From NCBI GenBank assembly GCA_030323885.1, contig CM059191.1, positions 106,188,844-106,252,843 of the forward strand: a DNA stretch of 64,000 nt, written 5' to 3'. Under the pieces are notes generated by a model. That model saw only the letters and a list, made by a program, of their open reading frames with translations. It was not told the origin of the DNA and did no database searches. Position 1 is the stretch's first letter, and every line of letters starts with the position of its first letter. A program made the translations under genes and the position numbers. This document shows positions 1-9,135 of this stretch, piece by piece. This DNA is from Branchipolynoe longqiensis. Its lineage: Eukaryota > Annelida > Polychaeta > Phyllodocida > Polynoidae.

Positions 1-2
1 AG

Positions 3-749
3 ATCCAGGCCCTCGTCGACGACTGCGAGGCCCGCGTCGCCCGCCCCACCCTCGGGAAGCAGGAGCTCCAGAGTCTCTTGGGGCGCCTCAACCATGTGAG
101 CAGCTGCGTGCTCCCCGGCCGGAAGTTCATGGCCCGGCTCCTCGGGGCGCTGCGCAGCTGCCTCGGGGCCCCCACCATTACCCTCGCCGACGACGCCCTC
201 CGGGACCTGAGGTGGTTCGCCGCCTACGGCCGAATCTCGAACGGCCTGCACCTCCTCCGCGCCCCGGAGGGTCGTCGCTGGGTGATAGAGTGCGACTCCT
301 GCCTCACCGGGGGCGGGGCCTTCTCCCAGTCCCACTACTACGCCCGAGGGTATTCTAAAGCCTTCCAATCACGTTTCAGCAACATCCACGAGCTTGAGGC
401 GATCAACCTCGTCGTCGCCCTGCGCGCCCTCCTCCCGGACGACGTCGCGGGGTCGACGGTGATCATTAACACAGATAACATGGCCTCCGCCCTTGCCCTC
501 GAATCCGGCCGCGCCCGAGACGTGACCCTCGGGACCTGCGCACGGGAGCTCTGGCTAATAGCAGCCACGGGCTCCTTCACTCTGCATATCATCCACAAGC
601 CGGGGGCGGACCTCCTCCTCGCGGACGCCCTCAGCCGCGCCCACCTGCCCGGCCCCTGGGAACTGACGGCCCGCGGCGAGGTGGCCCGCCTCGGGCTGCT
701 CCCAGTCAACATCACCCATGACGCCTTTCCCTTCTTCCCCGGCCTCTAG
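3..749 (+). CDS. RT C-terminus and RNase H of Ngaro-like element (5' partial)
   Basis: The frame is open from the window edge. The first residues resemble the C-terminal RT region of DIRS/Ngaro polyproteins (a GRLNH stretch near position 90). RNase H follows, with a first acidic motif ECDSC (about position 290), the helix motif HELEAIN and INTDN (about 465-480), and ends with the ADALSRAHLPG motif shared by YR and Gypsy elements. It would degrade RNA in the RNA:DNA hybrid during reverse transcription. The stop is at 747-749. The YR frame opens 25 nt before this stop in another frame, so the recombinase may be made by overlap or recoding. A near relative of the RNase H half lies at 17765-18077. 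Confidence 0.85.
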   Translation: MQALVDDCEARVARPTLGKQELQSLLGRLNHVSSCVLPGRKFMARLLGALRSCLGAPTITLADDALRDLRWFAAYGRISNGLHLLRAPEGRRWVIECDSCLTGGGAFSQSHYYARGYSKAFQSRFSNIHELEAINLVVALRALLPDDVAGSTVIINTDNMASALALESGRARDVTLGTCARELWLIAATGSFTLHIIHKPGADLLLADALSRAHLPGPWELTARGEVARLGLLPVNITHDAFPFFPGL

Positions 750-1753
750 GTTTCCTGCCCGAGGAGGTCGCTGCCGTCTCCCGCTTCCGTGCCGCCTCCC
801 TCGCCCCGGCCACCTGGAAGAACCGCCGTCGCCAGGCCGAGGAATTCGTCACCTTCGCGGTGGCCCGAGGCGTGGCCCCCCTCGCGCCCACGCCCTTCGA
901 CGTTGCCGCCTTCACGGCGGCCCTCTTCCTCCGCGGGCTGGCGCCCGCCTCCGTAAAAAACACCGTCTCGGGCGCCCGCTCCTGGGTCGAGGACGCCGGG
1001 GGCCTCACCTCGGGCTTCGACGCGCGGCTTCCCAAGGATGTCTGCCGAGGAGGGGAGCGGTCCTCTGCCCACGTCCAGCGCCAGGCGCCGCCTCTCTCCC
1101 CGCAGCAGCTCGCCCTTGCCATCAACCACCTCTCCCGAGCAGGGCCCGCCTCGCTCGTGCCTCGGGCCGCGCTCCTCCTCGGGTACTTCGGGATGCTGCG
1201 CCAGTCCAACCTGCTGGCCCCGAGTCCCGAGGGGTGGGGCGGCCCCCACACCCTGACCCGCGATGACGTCCGCCCCGCGCCCGGGGGACTCCGACTGCAG
1301 ATCCGGAGCTCCAAGACCATCTCCTCACCCTCGGGCGCGGTCGCCCTCTTCATCCCCGCCATCCCGGACTCCGCCCTCTGCCCCGTCGCGGCCTGGCTCG
1401 GCGCCGCCGCCCTCTGCCCCGCCGCCCCGGACGCGCCCGCCTTCATAATGCCCTCCGGCCGGCCCCTCGACCCTCGCTCTCTCACCACGCTGCTACGAGG
1501 GGCCCTCGCCGCCCAAGGGGTCCCAAGGCCCGAGGACTTCACCCTCCACAGCCTCCGCCGGGGCGCCGCCCAGGCTTGCCAGCGCGCCGGGGTGCCCCTC
1601 CCCGAGATAATGGCCCAAGGTACCTGGACCTCGGCTGCCGTCCACACATACCTGCCCCGCCTCGCACCCTCGGGCGCCCCTCGAGCCCTCTCCGCCGTTT
1701 TGGTGGAGGGCTCCTCGGCACCCCCTCACTCAAAAGACACTCAGGCCCCATGA
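722..1753 (+). CDS. Tyrosine recombinase of Ngaro-like element
   Basis: Integrase of the lambda/YR superfamily, expected to insert a circular cDNA without a target duplication. Catalytic pattern visible: first Arg in GMLRQSNL (about 1195), the HSLRRG motif (about 1545-1565), Trp in GTWTS (about 1620) and the nucleophile Tyr in TYLPR (about 1650). An N-terminal SAM-like core-binding region precedes it. The frame is open from 722 but the first ATG is at 860, which would cut into the N-terminal domain. A start by frameshift or overlap from the RNase H ORF (stop 749) therefore seems more likely than the ATG. The last 17 codons lie inside the B1 repeat. Confidence 0.87.
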   Translation, partial: RLSLLPRPLGFLPEEVAAVSRFRAASLAPATWKNRRRQAEEFVTFAVARGVAPLAPTPFDVAAFTAALFLRGLAPASVKNTVSGARSWVEDAGGLTSGFDARLPKDVCRGGERSSAHVQRQAPPLSPQQLALAINHLSRAGPASLVPRAALLLGYFGMLRQSNLLAPSPEGWGGPHTLTRDDVRPAPGGLRLQIRSSKTISSPSGAVALFIPAIPDSALCPVAAWLGAAALCPAAPDAPAFIMPSGRPLDPRSLTTLLRGALAAQGVPRPEDFTLHSLRRGAAQACQRAGVPLPEIMAQGTWTSAAVHTYLPRLAPSGAPRALSAVLVEGSSAPPHSKDTQAP

Positions 1754-1963
1754 ACACTTTGACTCTGCTACCTGATTCTTTATTACATTCCTACATTGCT
1801 TATTCCTTGACTGCTTATATTGCTTATTACTCTTCATGCCGACATTTTACCCTGTTGCTCCTTCTGAGCCTCTATCTTGTTCTTTACCCTGTATGCTCTT
1901 TGAGGCGCCAATAAAGCGTCTCTTTTCTCCACCCCCGCCTTGCCTTCCTTCTTTTCGCGCATC
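1701..1963 (+). repeat. Split direct repeat B1 of the Ngaro-like element
   Basis: 263-bp segment repeated without visible difference at 2308-2570. It begins TGGTGGAGGG and ends TTCGCGCATC. It contains the YR stop codon and an AATAAA signal at about 1910, so transcripts probably end here or in B2. Confidence 0.9.
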
Positions 1964-1994
1964 GGTCGTAATGCGTAGCATTACGTTTGATGCG
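1958..1994. other. Nested palindrome at the B1/A2 junction, candidate YR recombination site
   Basis: Perfect 8-bp arms CGTAATGC (1967-1974) and GCATTACG (1978-1985) flank a 3-bp spacer, enclosed by a second pair CGCATC (1958-1963) and GATGCG (1989-1994). The B1/A2 border lies inside it. Split-repeat YR elements are thought to reconstitute their terminal junction here, so the palindrome is a plausible core site. This function is inferred. The second element has a similar imperfect palindrome at its left end (15559-15576). Confidence 0.6.
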
Positions 1995-2307
1995 AGGAAA
2001 GGAGGAGACCCTCCCCCGGCCCGCGCGTCGCGCCGCCTCCCCACCTCGGCCGACATCGCTCACTCACCGCCACCTCCCCCCGCCCGTCCTTTGTTCACGG
2101 CGCCCACACCTCACCCGACCCCTGCTGCTCGCCACCCCCCACCCTCCCCCGGGCCGCTAGCATTCGCACCTCCCCTGCTGCCGCCTCCCTTCCCCCCTTA
2201 TAAGGCCGCCCGCCAGCCTTCCTCCTCATTCAGCTCCCTGCGGTCTCCCTGTCAGCATTTCTTCTCCACCCACCCACCCAACTCTTATCCTTATCCTTCC
2301 CCTTAAC
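1964..2307 (+). repeat. Split direct repeat A2, copy of the element's 5' end
   Basis: 344 bp between B1 and B2, starting GGTCGTAATG. In Ngaro/PAT elements A2 duplicates the 5' terminus. The start matches the left end of the second element (15557 onward), and both carry a TATA-like CTTATAA about 250 and 130 bp in (about 2206 and 15685), presumably the promoter segment. Confidence 0.75.
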
Positions 2308-2570
2308 TGGTGGAGGGCTCCTCGGCACCCCCTCACTCAAAAGACACTCAGGCCCCATGAACACTTTGACTCTGCTACCTGATTCTTTATTACATTCCTA
2401 CATTGCTTATTCCTTGACTGCTTATATTGCTTATTACTCTTCATGCCGACATTTTACCCTGTTGCTCCTTCTGAGCCTCTATCTTGTTCTTTACCCTGTA
2501 TGCTCTTTGAGGCGCCAATAAAGCGTCTCTTTTCTCCACCCCCGCCTTGCCTTCCTTCTTTTCGCGCATC
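2308..2570 (+). repeat. Split direct repeat B2, 3' terminus of the Ngaro-like element
   Basis: Second copy of the 263-bp B repeat, with an AATAAA at about 2517. Its final TTCGCGCATC abuts AT-rich Polinton PolB sequence at 2571. Confidence 0.88.
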
Positions 2571-4285
2571 AAACCTCAATGCAACTGGAAACATCTTGAT
2601 ATGTATAAATGGATGAATTGGAAATCGCGAGAAAGCAATATTAGGATTGAACATAAGCTTAACACTGGAAAAGAGGTGCAGATTGGTCCATATTTTGCCA
2701 TATGGATACTGTTGAGAAAACAAAACTATCTATGAATATAACGGATGTTGGTTTCACGGACATCCTGCCAGTGAGTGTTCATTTTCTCCTTCCATTAGAA
2801 GCTCAATTATCAAATCACAGAAAGAGAAACATCTTTACACGCTAGCCAGAGAATACTATATTCAACAATGTGGTTTTAATTTGATTACAATATACGAATG
2901 TGCATTTAAAAAACTTTTACAAGAGAATTTGAGTATATCGCAAGCTGCAAATGAAATTCTTCCTCCATTTTATATCAAACATCCTCACAGCATTTCTGTG
3001 GAAACTATTTTGATCGCTGTTGAAAGCGGAGAGCTGACGGGAATGGTGGAAGTAGATATTCACGTTCCCAACATATGGCCGAAAGGGAAGGAGCAAAAGC
3101 TTTCCCCTAAGGAATTCTTCTCAGAAATGGCTCCTATATTTTGTAATGTAGATATTCCATTTGGTGAGTGGAGTCCCCTGATACGTCAATTTGAATTTAA
3201 GAAAAGCTCGAATGATCGTGTTAACACACGAAGGCTTCTGGTCGGAGGTCTCCGAGGAGAGCGTATTTTGCTCGCTACTAATCTATTGCAATTTTATCTT
3301 AAGATGGGGCTTGTGGTCACAAAGATTTGGGAAGTGATCGAGTGGAGATTAGAATATTGCTTTAGAGGTTGCTGCGAGTTCATTACTAATGCTCGTAGCG
3401 AGGCGGATTCAAACCCCGATTTTCAAATTAAGGGGGAGACTGCTAAGGTTATGGGGAATGCGAGTTATGGAAGTCTCCTAATGGATAAGTCAAAACATGT
3501 CAATGTATCTTATGTGAGGAGTATTCAGAAGGCGAAGCTAGCTGTTAATTCAAAATTATTCAAAAATATGACTGAACTAGATGATGAAACTTTTGAGATT
3601 GAACAGTGCAAACGCTCAATTCGTTTAGATATTCCTGTTCAATTGGTTTTTTTTGTTTTAAATACTGCTAAGTTAGTGCTTCTTCAGTGGTATTATTGCT
3701 TTCTAATTAAATTCATTGATAGAAGTGATTTTGAATTAACGCATTGCGATACAGATAGCTTGTATATGTCTTTTTCTGGTAAAGAGATGATAGATGTTGT
3801 AAAACCGGAGAGAAAAAAAGAATTTTTAAGTATGCTTTATGATCATTGTAATGATTATAATTATTTTAAATGGGAGAATGGATTCTATCTACCAAGAGAT
3901 TGTTGTCAAATTCATCGCAAACATGATAAACGAGAAATTGGAATTTAAAAAAAAGAGTATACAGCAACCACATCCTACTGTTTGAATTCCAAAACCTATC
4001 TATTGATTAATGAGTCTGAGGGATCGAAAACAGAGGAAAAGGTTTCCTGTAAATCCATTAACAAAAGATGTTTAATGAAGAATCGCACTTCTGCTGAAGA
4101 ATTTTATGCGAAAGCTTTATTTCGAAATGAAAGTGGATCAGTTATAAATACAGGTTTTAGAGCTCGACATAATGGAGTTTGGACTTATAAGGAGAGACGA
4201 ACGGGTTTCACTTTTTTTTATATTAAGAGACATGTAATGCAAAACGGGATCGATACCACTCCATTGGAAATGATTCTCACACCAT
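2571..4285 (+). pseudogene. Polinton protein-primed DNA polymerase B, truncated and frameshifted
   Basis: Replicative polymerase of the Polinton. Visible signatures are a GCWFHGH-type exonuclease-side motif (about 2747-2767), the Kx3NSxYG-like motif KVMGNASYG (about 3450-3472), the catalytic HCDTDSLY motif (about 3740-3765), and the family's C-terminal region from LNSKTYL (about 3980) to NGIDTTPLEM (about 4275). The gene is broken. Its N-terminal half is missing at the Ngaro junction. A frameshift and a stop occur near 2710-2720, and another frameshift lies between the stop at 3948 and 3982. It is therefore unlikely to be active. It is followed by a separate small reading frame (4352) before the ATPase. 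Confidence 0.82.
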
Positions 4286-4351
4286 GGAAAAACTATAACT
4301 CTTTCACTATTCCTCGAACTAGTTGTTTATCTAATGACTTTCCACTAAAAC

Positions 4352-4884
4352 TTGAAAAGTATGGACTTTGCTTTGGATGTTGCTGGCAGTTATTCTATTA
4401 TGAAATGGCTATGTTTCATGGAAACGAATCTATTGCGATTCGCATTAGCTCTTCAAGTTCCAACACAGCAAAGTTTTTATCTAGAGGGATTTTCCAAAGC
4501 AAAAGAAAAAAAGAATGGACAAAAGTGTCTAAGAAAAAAATGATTGCTATTCTTAACATGAAATTAATGAAAATCAGAAGTAGAGTGCTTGTCCAGTTGC
4601 GATCACTCCCTTCAGGTTGCATCATTATTCATCCTGGTGATCGTTATGATAAAAACTGGACTGCAGGAATTAATATGGGAATGAGTGAAATTTCTAATCC
4701 AACAGACATGCTTGGATCTAATTTTATTGGAAGTTTCTGGAGAAAGTTTAAATCAATTGTAGATTCATTCGATTCATCATCATCAGCTGCGACATCATCA
4801 TCATCATCATCATCATCTGCGGCATCTTCATCAACATCATTATCATTATCATCTACATCTTCATCACCATCTCACCATCACTAG
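4352..4884 (+). pseudogene. Unidentified Polinton reading frame, frameshifted, serine-rich end
   Basis: An ATG at 4352 opens 63 codons (first 185 nt) ending in a lysine-rich stretch. The coding-like sequence seems to continue in another frame from about 4540 to a stop at 4884. That part holds a GINMGMSEISNP stretch and GSFWRKFK, then a (TCA)n-encoded polyserine tail (4780-4870). I do not recognise the family. Its place between PolB and the ATPase suggests a Polinton accessory gene. One frameshift near 4540 would explain the two halves. The tail looks like microsatellite expansion. Confidence 0.4.
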
Positions 4885-4970
4885 GCTCATAACTCTCTCC
4901 CCTTTCATGAGTATAACATCTCAAAAGCATCATCTCTAGCATCATATTCATAATCATAATCCTCATCAAC

Positions 4971-5666
4971 ATGTCGATTGTTACAATTGAAGATGATAAT
5001 CACGCTTTTCAGGGTATGAAATCTCCAGCTACTATTAGCGTGAGTGGAATCACAGGTAGTGGAAAAACATCATTGATTCATAGGATATTATCCGAACGTC
5101 GAACGCTATTTGAGATTCCTGTTGATAAAATTCTCTATTGTTATGGAGTTGAGCAACCGTTGTTTGATAAAATGGATGCAGAGCTTACAGATATTGAATT
5201 TATGGAGGGCATTCCATCCAAAGAGAAGATCTTTGCTTTTTCTGATCTTTCTCAACACAATTTGATTATACTAGATGACTTAAATGAAGAAGTGGTGAAT
5301 AACTTAGGTGCTCAACATCTAGTTAGTAAGTTTAGTCATCATCGAGGATGTTCAGTGATTATGGTTAGTCATAATGTTTATGAACAGGGGAAGTGTTCAC
5401 GAACCATTTCTCTGAATGTTCAATATATGATTATAATGAATAATTCGAGAGATATGAGACAAATTCAGCGAGTAGCGTCTCAGACAAATTTGGGTAAACT
5501 GCTGTTGGAAAGTTATAAGGATGCTGTTGAGTCTAAAAAATTCGGGTATTTATTGATTTGTCTACACCCACGCGATGTGGTAGATATTTCCGCCTCTACT
5601 CGTTTGCGATCAAAACTCCATACTAATATATTTTTGGGAGAGGATTTAATTTCCTATTTACCTTAG
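4971..5666 (+). CDS. Polinton genome-packaging ATPase (A32/FtsK-HerA type)
   Basis: 231 residues, the usual size for Polinton ATPases. The Walker A motif GITGSGKTS is at residues 26-34 and a Walker B-like LIILDD at 98-103. A conserved RTISLN segment follows (about 145) and an RDMRQIQRVASQ region (about 162), where the family has its sensor and arginine motifs. It would drive DNA into the capsid. The ORF is intact, unlike PolB and the integrase. The ATG at 4971 follows an AT-rich spacer and lies 26 residues before Walker A, as expected. Confidence 0.88.
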   Translation: MSIVTIEDDNHAFQGMKSPATISVSGITGSGKTSLIHRILSERRTLFEIPVDKILYCYGVEQPLFDKMDAELTDIEFMEGIPSKEKIFAFSDLSQHNLIILDDLNEEVVNNLGAQHLVSKFSHHRGCSVIMVSHNVYEQGKCSRTISLNVQYMIIMNNSRDMRQIQRVASQTNLGKLLLESYKDAVESKKFGYLLICLHPRDVVDISASTRLRSKLHTNIFLGEDLISYLP

Positions 5667-5759
5667 TGAATAAAATAAAATATGAAGGATTATATTTATG
5701 GATGGATGAGAGTCTCTATGCAATTGAATGTGAGTGTATATGAAGCTTCATATACAATC

Positions 5760-5845
5760 TTTCATTCATTCATTCATTTATTCATTCATTCATTCTTTCA
5801 TTCAGGAATCACACACACACACACACTCACACACACACACAGTCA
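5760..5845 (+). repeat. (ATTC)n and (AC)n microsatellites
   Basis: A run of ATTC/CATT units at about 5760-5803 is followed by CA/CACT repeats at 5810-5842, in the non-coding spacer between the ATPase and the next ORF. Confidence 0.85.
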
Positions 5846-5873
5846 CATTTAGTTATTTATACCTTGGAATCTG

Positions 5874-6233
5874 ATGTTCTTCATTCATTGGGAAGAAAAA
5901 TCTGTTTGCACATACATCATGTCATCACATCATATTCAACATTGCAAGGAGTTTATTTTGTTGTTGTTGAAGTCGAAACCTGAACAGGCTAAAGCTTTAT
6001 TGGTGACGGCGAGTCGAAAACAGATTGAATGCATTGCTGAGATTTTAGTTGCATTATCAAAATTATCCATCTCCAGAAATACTAAGCGTTTATTGGAAAA
6101 GCATAAGAAACTAGTTCACAATCTTATTCATCTGAATGAACACGCAAGATTACGCCTGCTTCAGTTACATCATAAAAAACTGTATGCGATTTTCATTTCA
6201 ATTAAGTCAAGATTGTTAGGGGTTTTATCATGA
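5874..6233 (+). CDS. Small basic Polinton protein
   Basis: 119 residues, or 104 if the internal ATG at 5919 is used, which starts closer to the conserved part. The core has a leucine/alanine-rich pattern (KPEQAKALLVTASRKQIECI) followed by LEKHKKLVHNLIH. This resembles a short basic protein often found beside Polinton capsid genes that typically ends in a hydrophobic KGGF-like tail; here the C-terminus is IKSRLLGVLS. A membrane-active or core role has been suggested for related small proteins, but I cannot assign one here. Its stop overlaps the next ATG as ATGA (6230-6233). Confidence 0.6.
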   Translation: MFFIHWEEKSVCTYIMSSHHIQHCKEFILLLLKSKPEQAKALLVTASRKQIECIAEILVALSKLSISRNTKRLLEKHKKLVHNLIHLNEHARLRLLQLHHKKLYAIFISIKSRLLGVLS

Positions 6234-6808
6234 GGAAGTATGTAACCATAACATATGATTCCTACCTTCGATATAAGAAGGAGGAGGGGAATAAAAACAA
6301 TATCATATCACCCAGTGAACTTATTGATGATGATGATGATGATGCAGTTGATATTGATGTTGATAAAGATGTTATTGATAAATTTGCTATCAATAAAAAT
6401 CCCCACCAGAAGAAGAACAAAAAGTCAAGGAAAAAAGAACAACCTTTGAGTCATCCTGTCGCCTCTGCTCCTCCTCTATACGACGCGATCGACGAGAGGG
6501 CGGCGTTTTTGATGCCGACAACGACGACGACGGCGTCGTCACCATCGTCTCATCTTCCTCCTCCTCCTCCTCCTCCTCCTCCTGGAATACCGAGAACAAG
6601 TGGTGTAAAAAAAAAAAAGAGAAAAAAAAAGAAGATTATCAATAAGGAAAAGATTAAGAAGGTTAGATCACTGATGCTAAATTCACTTTCAACAAAATCT
6701 TCACCTGCTGACTCCACTAGACAACAGACTTCATCTGGTGTTATCACAAGGCAAAACAGAAGAAAAGGAGTGAATGAAGAATGGCGAAAGTTCTTCTCCC
6801 ATCGCTAA
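6230..6808 (+). CDS. Acidic/lysine-rich Polinton protein with PPLY motif
   Basis: 192 residues of unknown family. Segments in order: YVTITYDSYLRYK, a run of six aspartates, a lysine-rich stretch, PVASAPPLYDAI (a PPxY motif), polyproline (nine), a KKKKRKKKK block and RQNRRKGVNEEWRKFF at the end. It looks mostly disordered. The composition suits a virion-internal or DNA-binding protein. The PPxY motif would fit binding to WW-domain ligases, but this is only a motif match. It overlaps the preceding stop by 4 nt and the integrase start by 28 nt. Confidence 0.55.
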   Translation: MRKYVTITYDSYLRYKKEEGNKNNIISPSELIDDDDDDAVDIDVDKDVIDKFAINKNPHQKKNKKSRKKEQPLSHPVASAPPLYDAIDERAAFLMPTTTTTASSPSSHLPPPPPPPPPGIPRTSGVKKKKRKKKKIINKEKIKKVRSLMLNSLSTKSSPADSTRQQTSSGVITRQNRRKGVNEEWRKFFSHR

Positions 6809-7863
6809 CTGAGGAAGAGAAGCGTTATCTTCATGATACATACTTCAATCCAAGACATCCTGGAAGTTTATCAGGAATCAATAGACTTTATACTGAAGTT
6901 AAAAAGGAGAAGAAATTTAAAATATCTCTTCGCAAAATACGTGAATGGTTAGAATCGCAAGACAGTTTTTCAACTTTTAAGAAAGCTCCCCGTAGATATA
7001 AACGTGAGCGATTAGTTATATCTGAAAAACATTATCAATTTGATGTTGACACCCTCTCCATGATGTTTTATAAAGATCATAATTCTGGTTATGGATATAT
7101 TTTAGTTTGCATTGATGTATTTACAAGATATCTAATAACTAGACCATTACTCAATCTTCAAGCTTCTTCTGTTAAAGAAGCTTTTGAAAGCATTTTTAAA
7201 AGTAATCCCCCTCCTCCTAAAAATATCCGCAGCGATCGTGGGTCGGAATTCATTGCAAAAATGATGCAGCAATATTTTAAATCCCTAAACATCAATCATT
7301 TCACCACCTTAAATAGCGAGACTAAGGCGCATATGGCTGAACGCGTGATTCAAACACTTCGAGCTCGCTTGGCTAGATTATTCAAAGCAACTCATAGCTT
7401 TAACTGGAGTGATTCACTGCAAGCGGTAACAGCAGCCTACAATGATAGTGAGCATAAAGGGATTGGAACTACTCCGCGAAATGCATTCTGTGAAAGGATA
7501 AGAGTGAACTTTGGCATTATCAATATCTCAGAAATGATTCAGCACTACCACGGAAGAGCGAGCGTTTTTAATTTTCAAACCAATGATCGAGTGAAGCTCT
7601 CATATTAAGTTCTCCATTTACACGTCATTATGATGAAAAGTGGACAAGGAAATTTTCATTGTAACAGAACGTAAAATTAAACAAGGTTTTGAAAATATAA
7701 AGTCAAGGCTTGGGATAACTCGCCTATTGAAGGATGGTTCTATCCTGAAGAATTGCAAAAGGTTGGAGTGAGTGATGATACTTTATTTGAGATAGAATCA
7801 ATTATTTCTGAAACTGTTAAAGATAAAAAAAAAGTATTCTTTGGTAAAATGGAAATCATATGA
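6781..7863 (+). pseudogene. Polinton retroviral-type integrase, C-terminal part frameshifted
   Basis: The intact stretch is 6781-7608 (275 codons). It has a KRERLVI-type lead-in and then the rve core with D (FDVDTLS), D (IRSDRGSEF) and E (HMAERVIQ), the catalytic DDE triad of Polinton and retroviral integrases. After the stop at 7608 the usual SH3/chromo-like C-terminal domain can still be read piecewise (IEGWFYPEELQKVG about 7722-7763, then IESII) in other frames up to a stop at about 7863. At least two or three frameshifts are therefore present. The catalytic core could be made but would lack its C-terminal domain. Confidence 0.85.
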
Positions 7864-7945
7864 TTCCTCTTACAATAGCTGGATTTTATCAAGTGAAATT
7901 CACAAACTAGGAGTGTAGATCAGTAGACTTAGATCAGAATATTAT

Positions 7946-8551
7946 ATGTGTGTATGTTATGTGCTTCCTCATTTTGATTTTGTTTGCATCACTGTCAACA
8001 TGGTGAACTTCTGTCTGAATTCATTAATGGATTTGAAACTTCGTTCACATAACACTTGGCATGATTTTACAGTCTCAATCAATCCCCCCATTCATTTGGA
8101 GCAGGGAGCGGGATGGTATATATCCCTTCTTCAAATAGATTTTGAAAAAGAAAGTATTCCAGAAAGAATCTCGGCAGAGGAAAATGAAAAAGAAAAAGAA
8201 AAAGAAAAAGAAAAATCCATTCCTCCCTCGGCTTCAGCATCGTTAGCTTCACCAGCGATAGCATCAAAATATGTGTATGTTTTTTGTAATCTCATTACAC
8301 CTGTCGCAATAGGAGATTCTCCGCAAGGGGTGTTAGCTTACAGCTATAAAGGAAGTGGTGGGAGTGGAGGATATCATATGATACCATCTACTCCGTTACA
8401 TCAACCCATCAATACTCAATACTTGAATTCTATAAGGATCTCTATCAGAGACGAACGAGGAGAAATCCCTTTGATAGAAGCAGACGTCACTCGTTGCATT
8501 CTTCAAATTTGTAGAGACTATGGCCTTAGTTCCGCTAGGTACAAGCTCTAA
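7946..8551 (+). CDS. Polinton penton-like minor capsid protein
   Basis: 201 residues from the first ATG; the in-frame ATG at 8000 fits the family start better because the conserved part begins with LMDLKLRSHNTW. The order of features follows the single-jelly-roll minor capsid (penton-like) proteins of Polintons: an LEQGAGWYISLLQI strand region, a variable Glu/Lys loop (EKEKEKEKEK from a microsatellite), VYVFCNLITPVAIGD, then INTQYLNSIRISIRDERG. It would form capsid vertices. The ORF is intact. Its 3' end overlaps the next ORF by 32 nt. Confidence 0.75.
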   Translation: MCVCYVLPHFDFVCITVNMVNFCLNSLMDLKLRSHNTWHDFTVSINPPIHLEQGAGWYISLLQIDFEKESIPERISAEENEKEKEKEKEKSIPPSASASLASPAIASKYVYVFCNLITPVAIGDSPQGVLAYSYKGSGGSGGYHMIPSTPLHQPINTQYLNSIRISIRDERGEIPLIEADVTRCILQICRDYGLSSARYKL

Positions 8552-9026
8552 CAGCTGGGTGCTTCATTCTAATGCTAAGTGTATCACGGCATTCAAAAAA
8601 CCTAAGAATAGCTTTAAAACTATTTCCAGCTTGAAGCATGTAAAGACATCTTCACCCAAAATTGAGATGGTTTCACCAGTTAGTCATGTATTAGAGCAAA
8701 CCAAGGAGAAGCAGGAGCGAATAAATCTAACGACAGAAAACATGGTGGGGGAGATCAATCACAGCACGATTCCCTCTAAGAAGAAAAAGAGAAAAGATGA
8801 GAAAAGCGGAAGTAGGAAGAAGAAGAAGAAGAAGAGAGAAGTGCATCAATCTACTATAAGTAGATTGATGCAGGAACGCATGCGTCAGTCGAATGGAGGA
8901 ATAAAAGGGAGAAGAGGTAAAAGCAGTGAAGAGAAGAATAAAAAGAAGAAGAAGAAGAAGGATCAAACGAAACGCAAATCTCAATCCATACATTCTAAAC
9001 ATTTGAAACGAAAGAATAAGAAATGA
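8520..9026 (+). CDS. Lysine-rich basic protein, possible Polinton core protein
   Basis: 168 residues, unrecognised family, extremely basic, with several runs of 6-9 Lys/Arg residues (KKKKRK, RKKKKKKR, KKKKKKKD) and no hydrophobic segment. It lies between the penton-like and major capsid genes and overlaps the former by 32 nt. This position and charge suit a DNA-condensing virion core protein, by analogy with adenovirus core proteins. That is inference, since the Lys runs also reflect AAG microsatellite expansion. Confidence 0.55.
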   Translation: MALVPLGTSSNSWVLHSNAKCITAFKKPKNSFKTISSLKHVKTSSPKIEMVSPVSHVLEQTKEKQERINLTTENMVGEINHSTIPSKKKKRKDEKSGSRKKKKKKREVHQSTISRLMQERMRQSNGGIKGRRGKSSEEKNKKKKKKKDQTKRKSQSIHSKHLKRKNKK

Positions 9027-9135
9027 TAAGTGAGAAGTAGAAGAGTGAGATTGTGAGTTTGAGAGCTTGTGATAGAGAGCGAAAGAGAGAGAGAGTGAGT
9101 GTGAATGATCACAATTTCATTAATAAAATTATAAA

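Larger units (their letters stand above)
1..2570 (+). mobile_element. Ngaro/PAT-like tyrosine-recombinase retrotransposon, 3' part
   Basis: GC-rich YR retrotransposon whose 5' end lies left of the window. Order seen: end of RT, RNase H, tyrosine recombinase, then a B1-A2-B2 split direct repeat (1701-1963, 1964-2307, 2308-2570), the 3' organisation known for Ngaro and PAT elements. B1 and B2 look identical over 263 bp, suggesting a fairly recent insertion. The base composition changes abruptly to AT-rich at 2571, where Polinton PolB coding sequence begins, so the element appears to sit inside that gene. The 5' A1 repeat and the other half of PolB are predicted outside the window. Confidence 0.88.

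Noticed and set aside
712..1647. 311-codon open frame antisense to the Ngaro recombinase
   Set aside because: Shadow of a GC-rich coding sequence; composition Arg/Gly/Ala, no recognisable domain, while the sense strand has all YR catalytic motifs.
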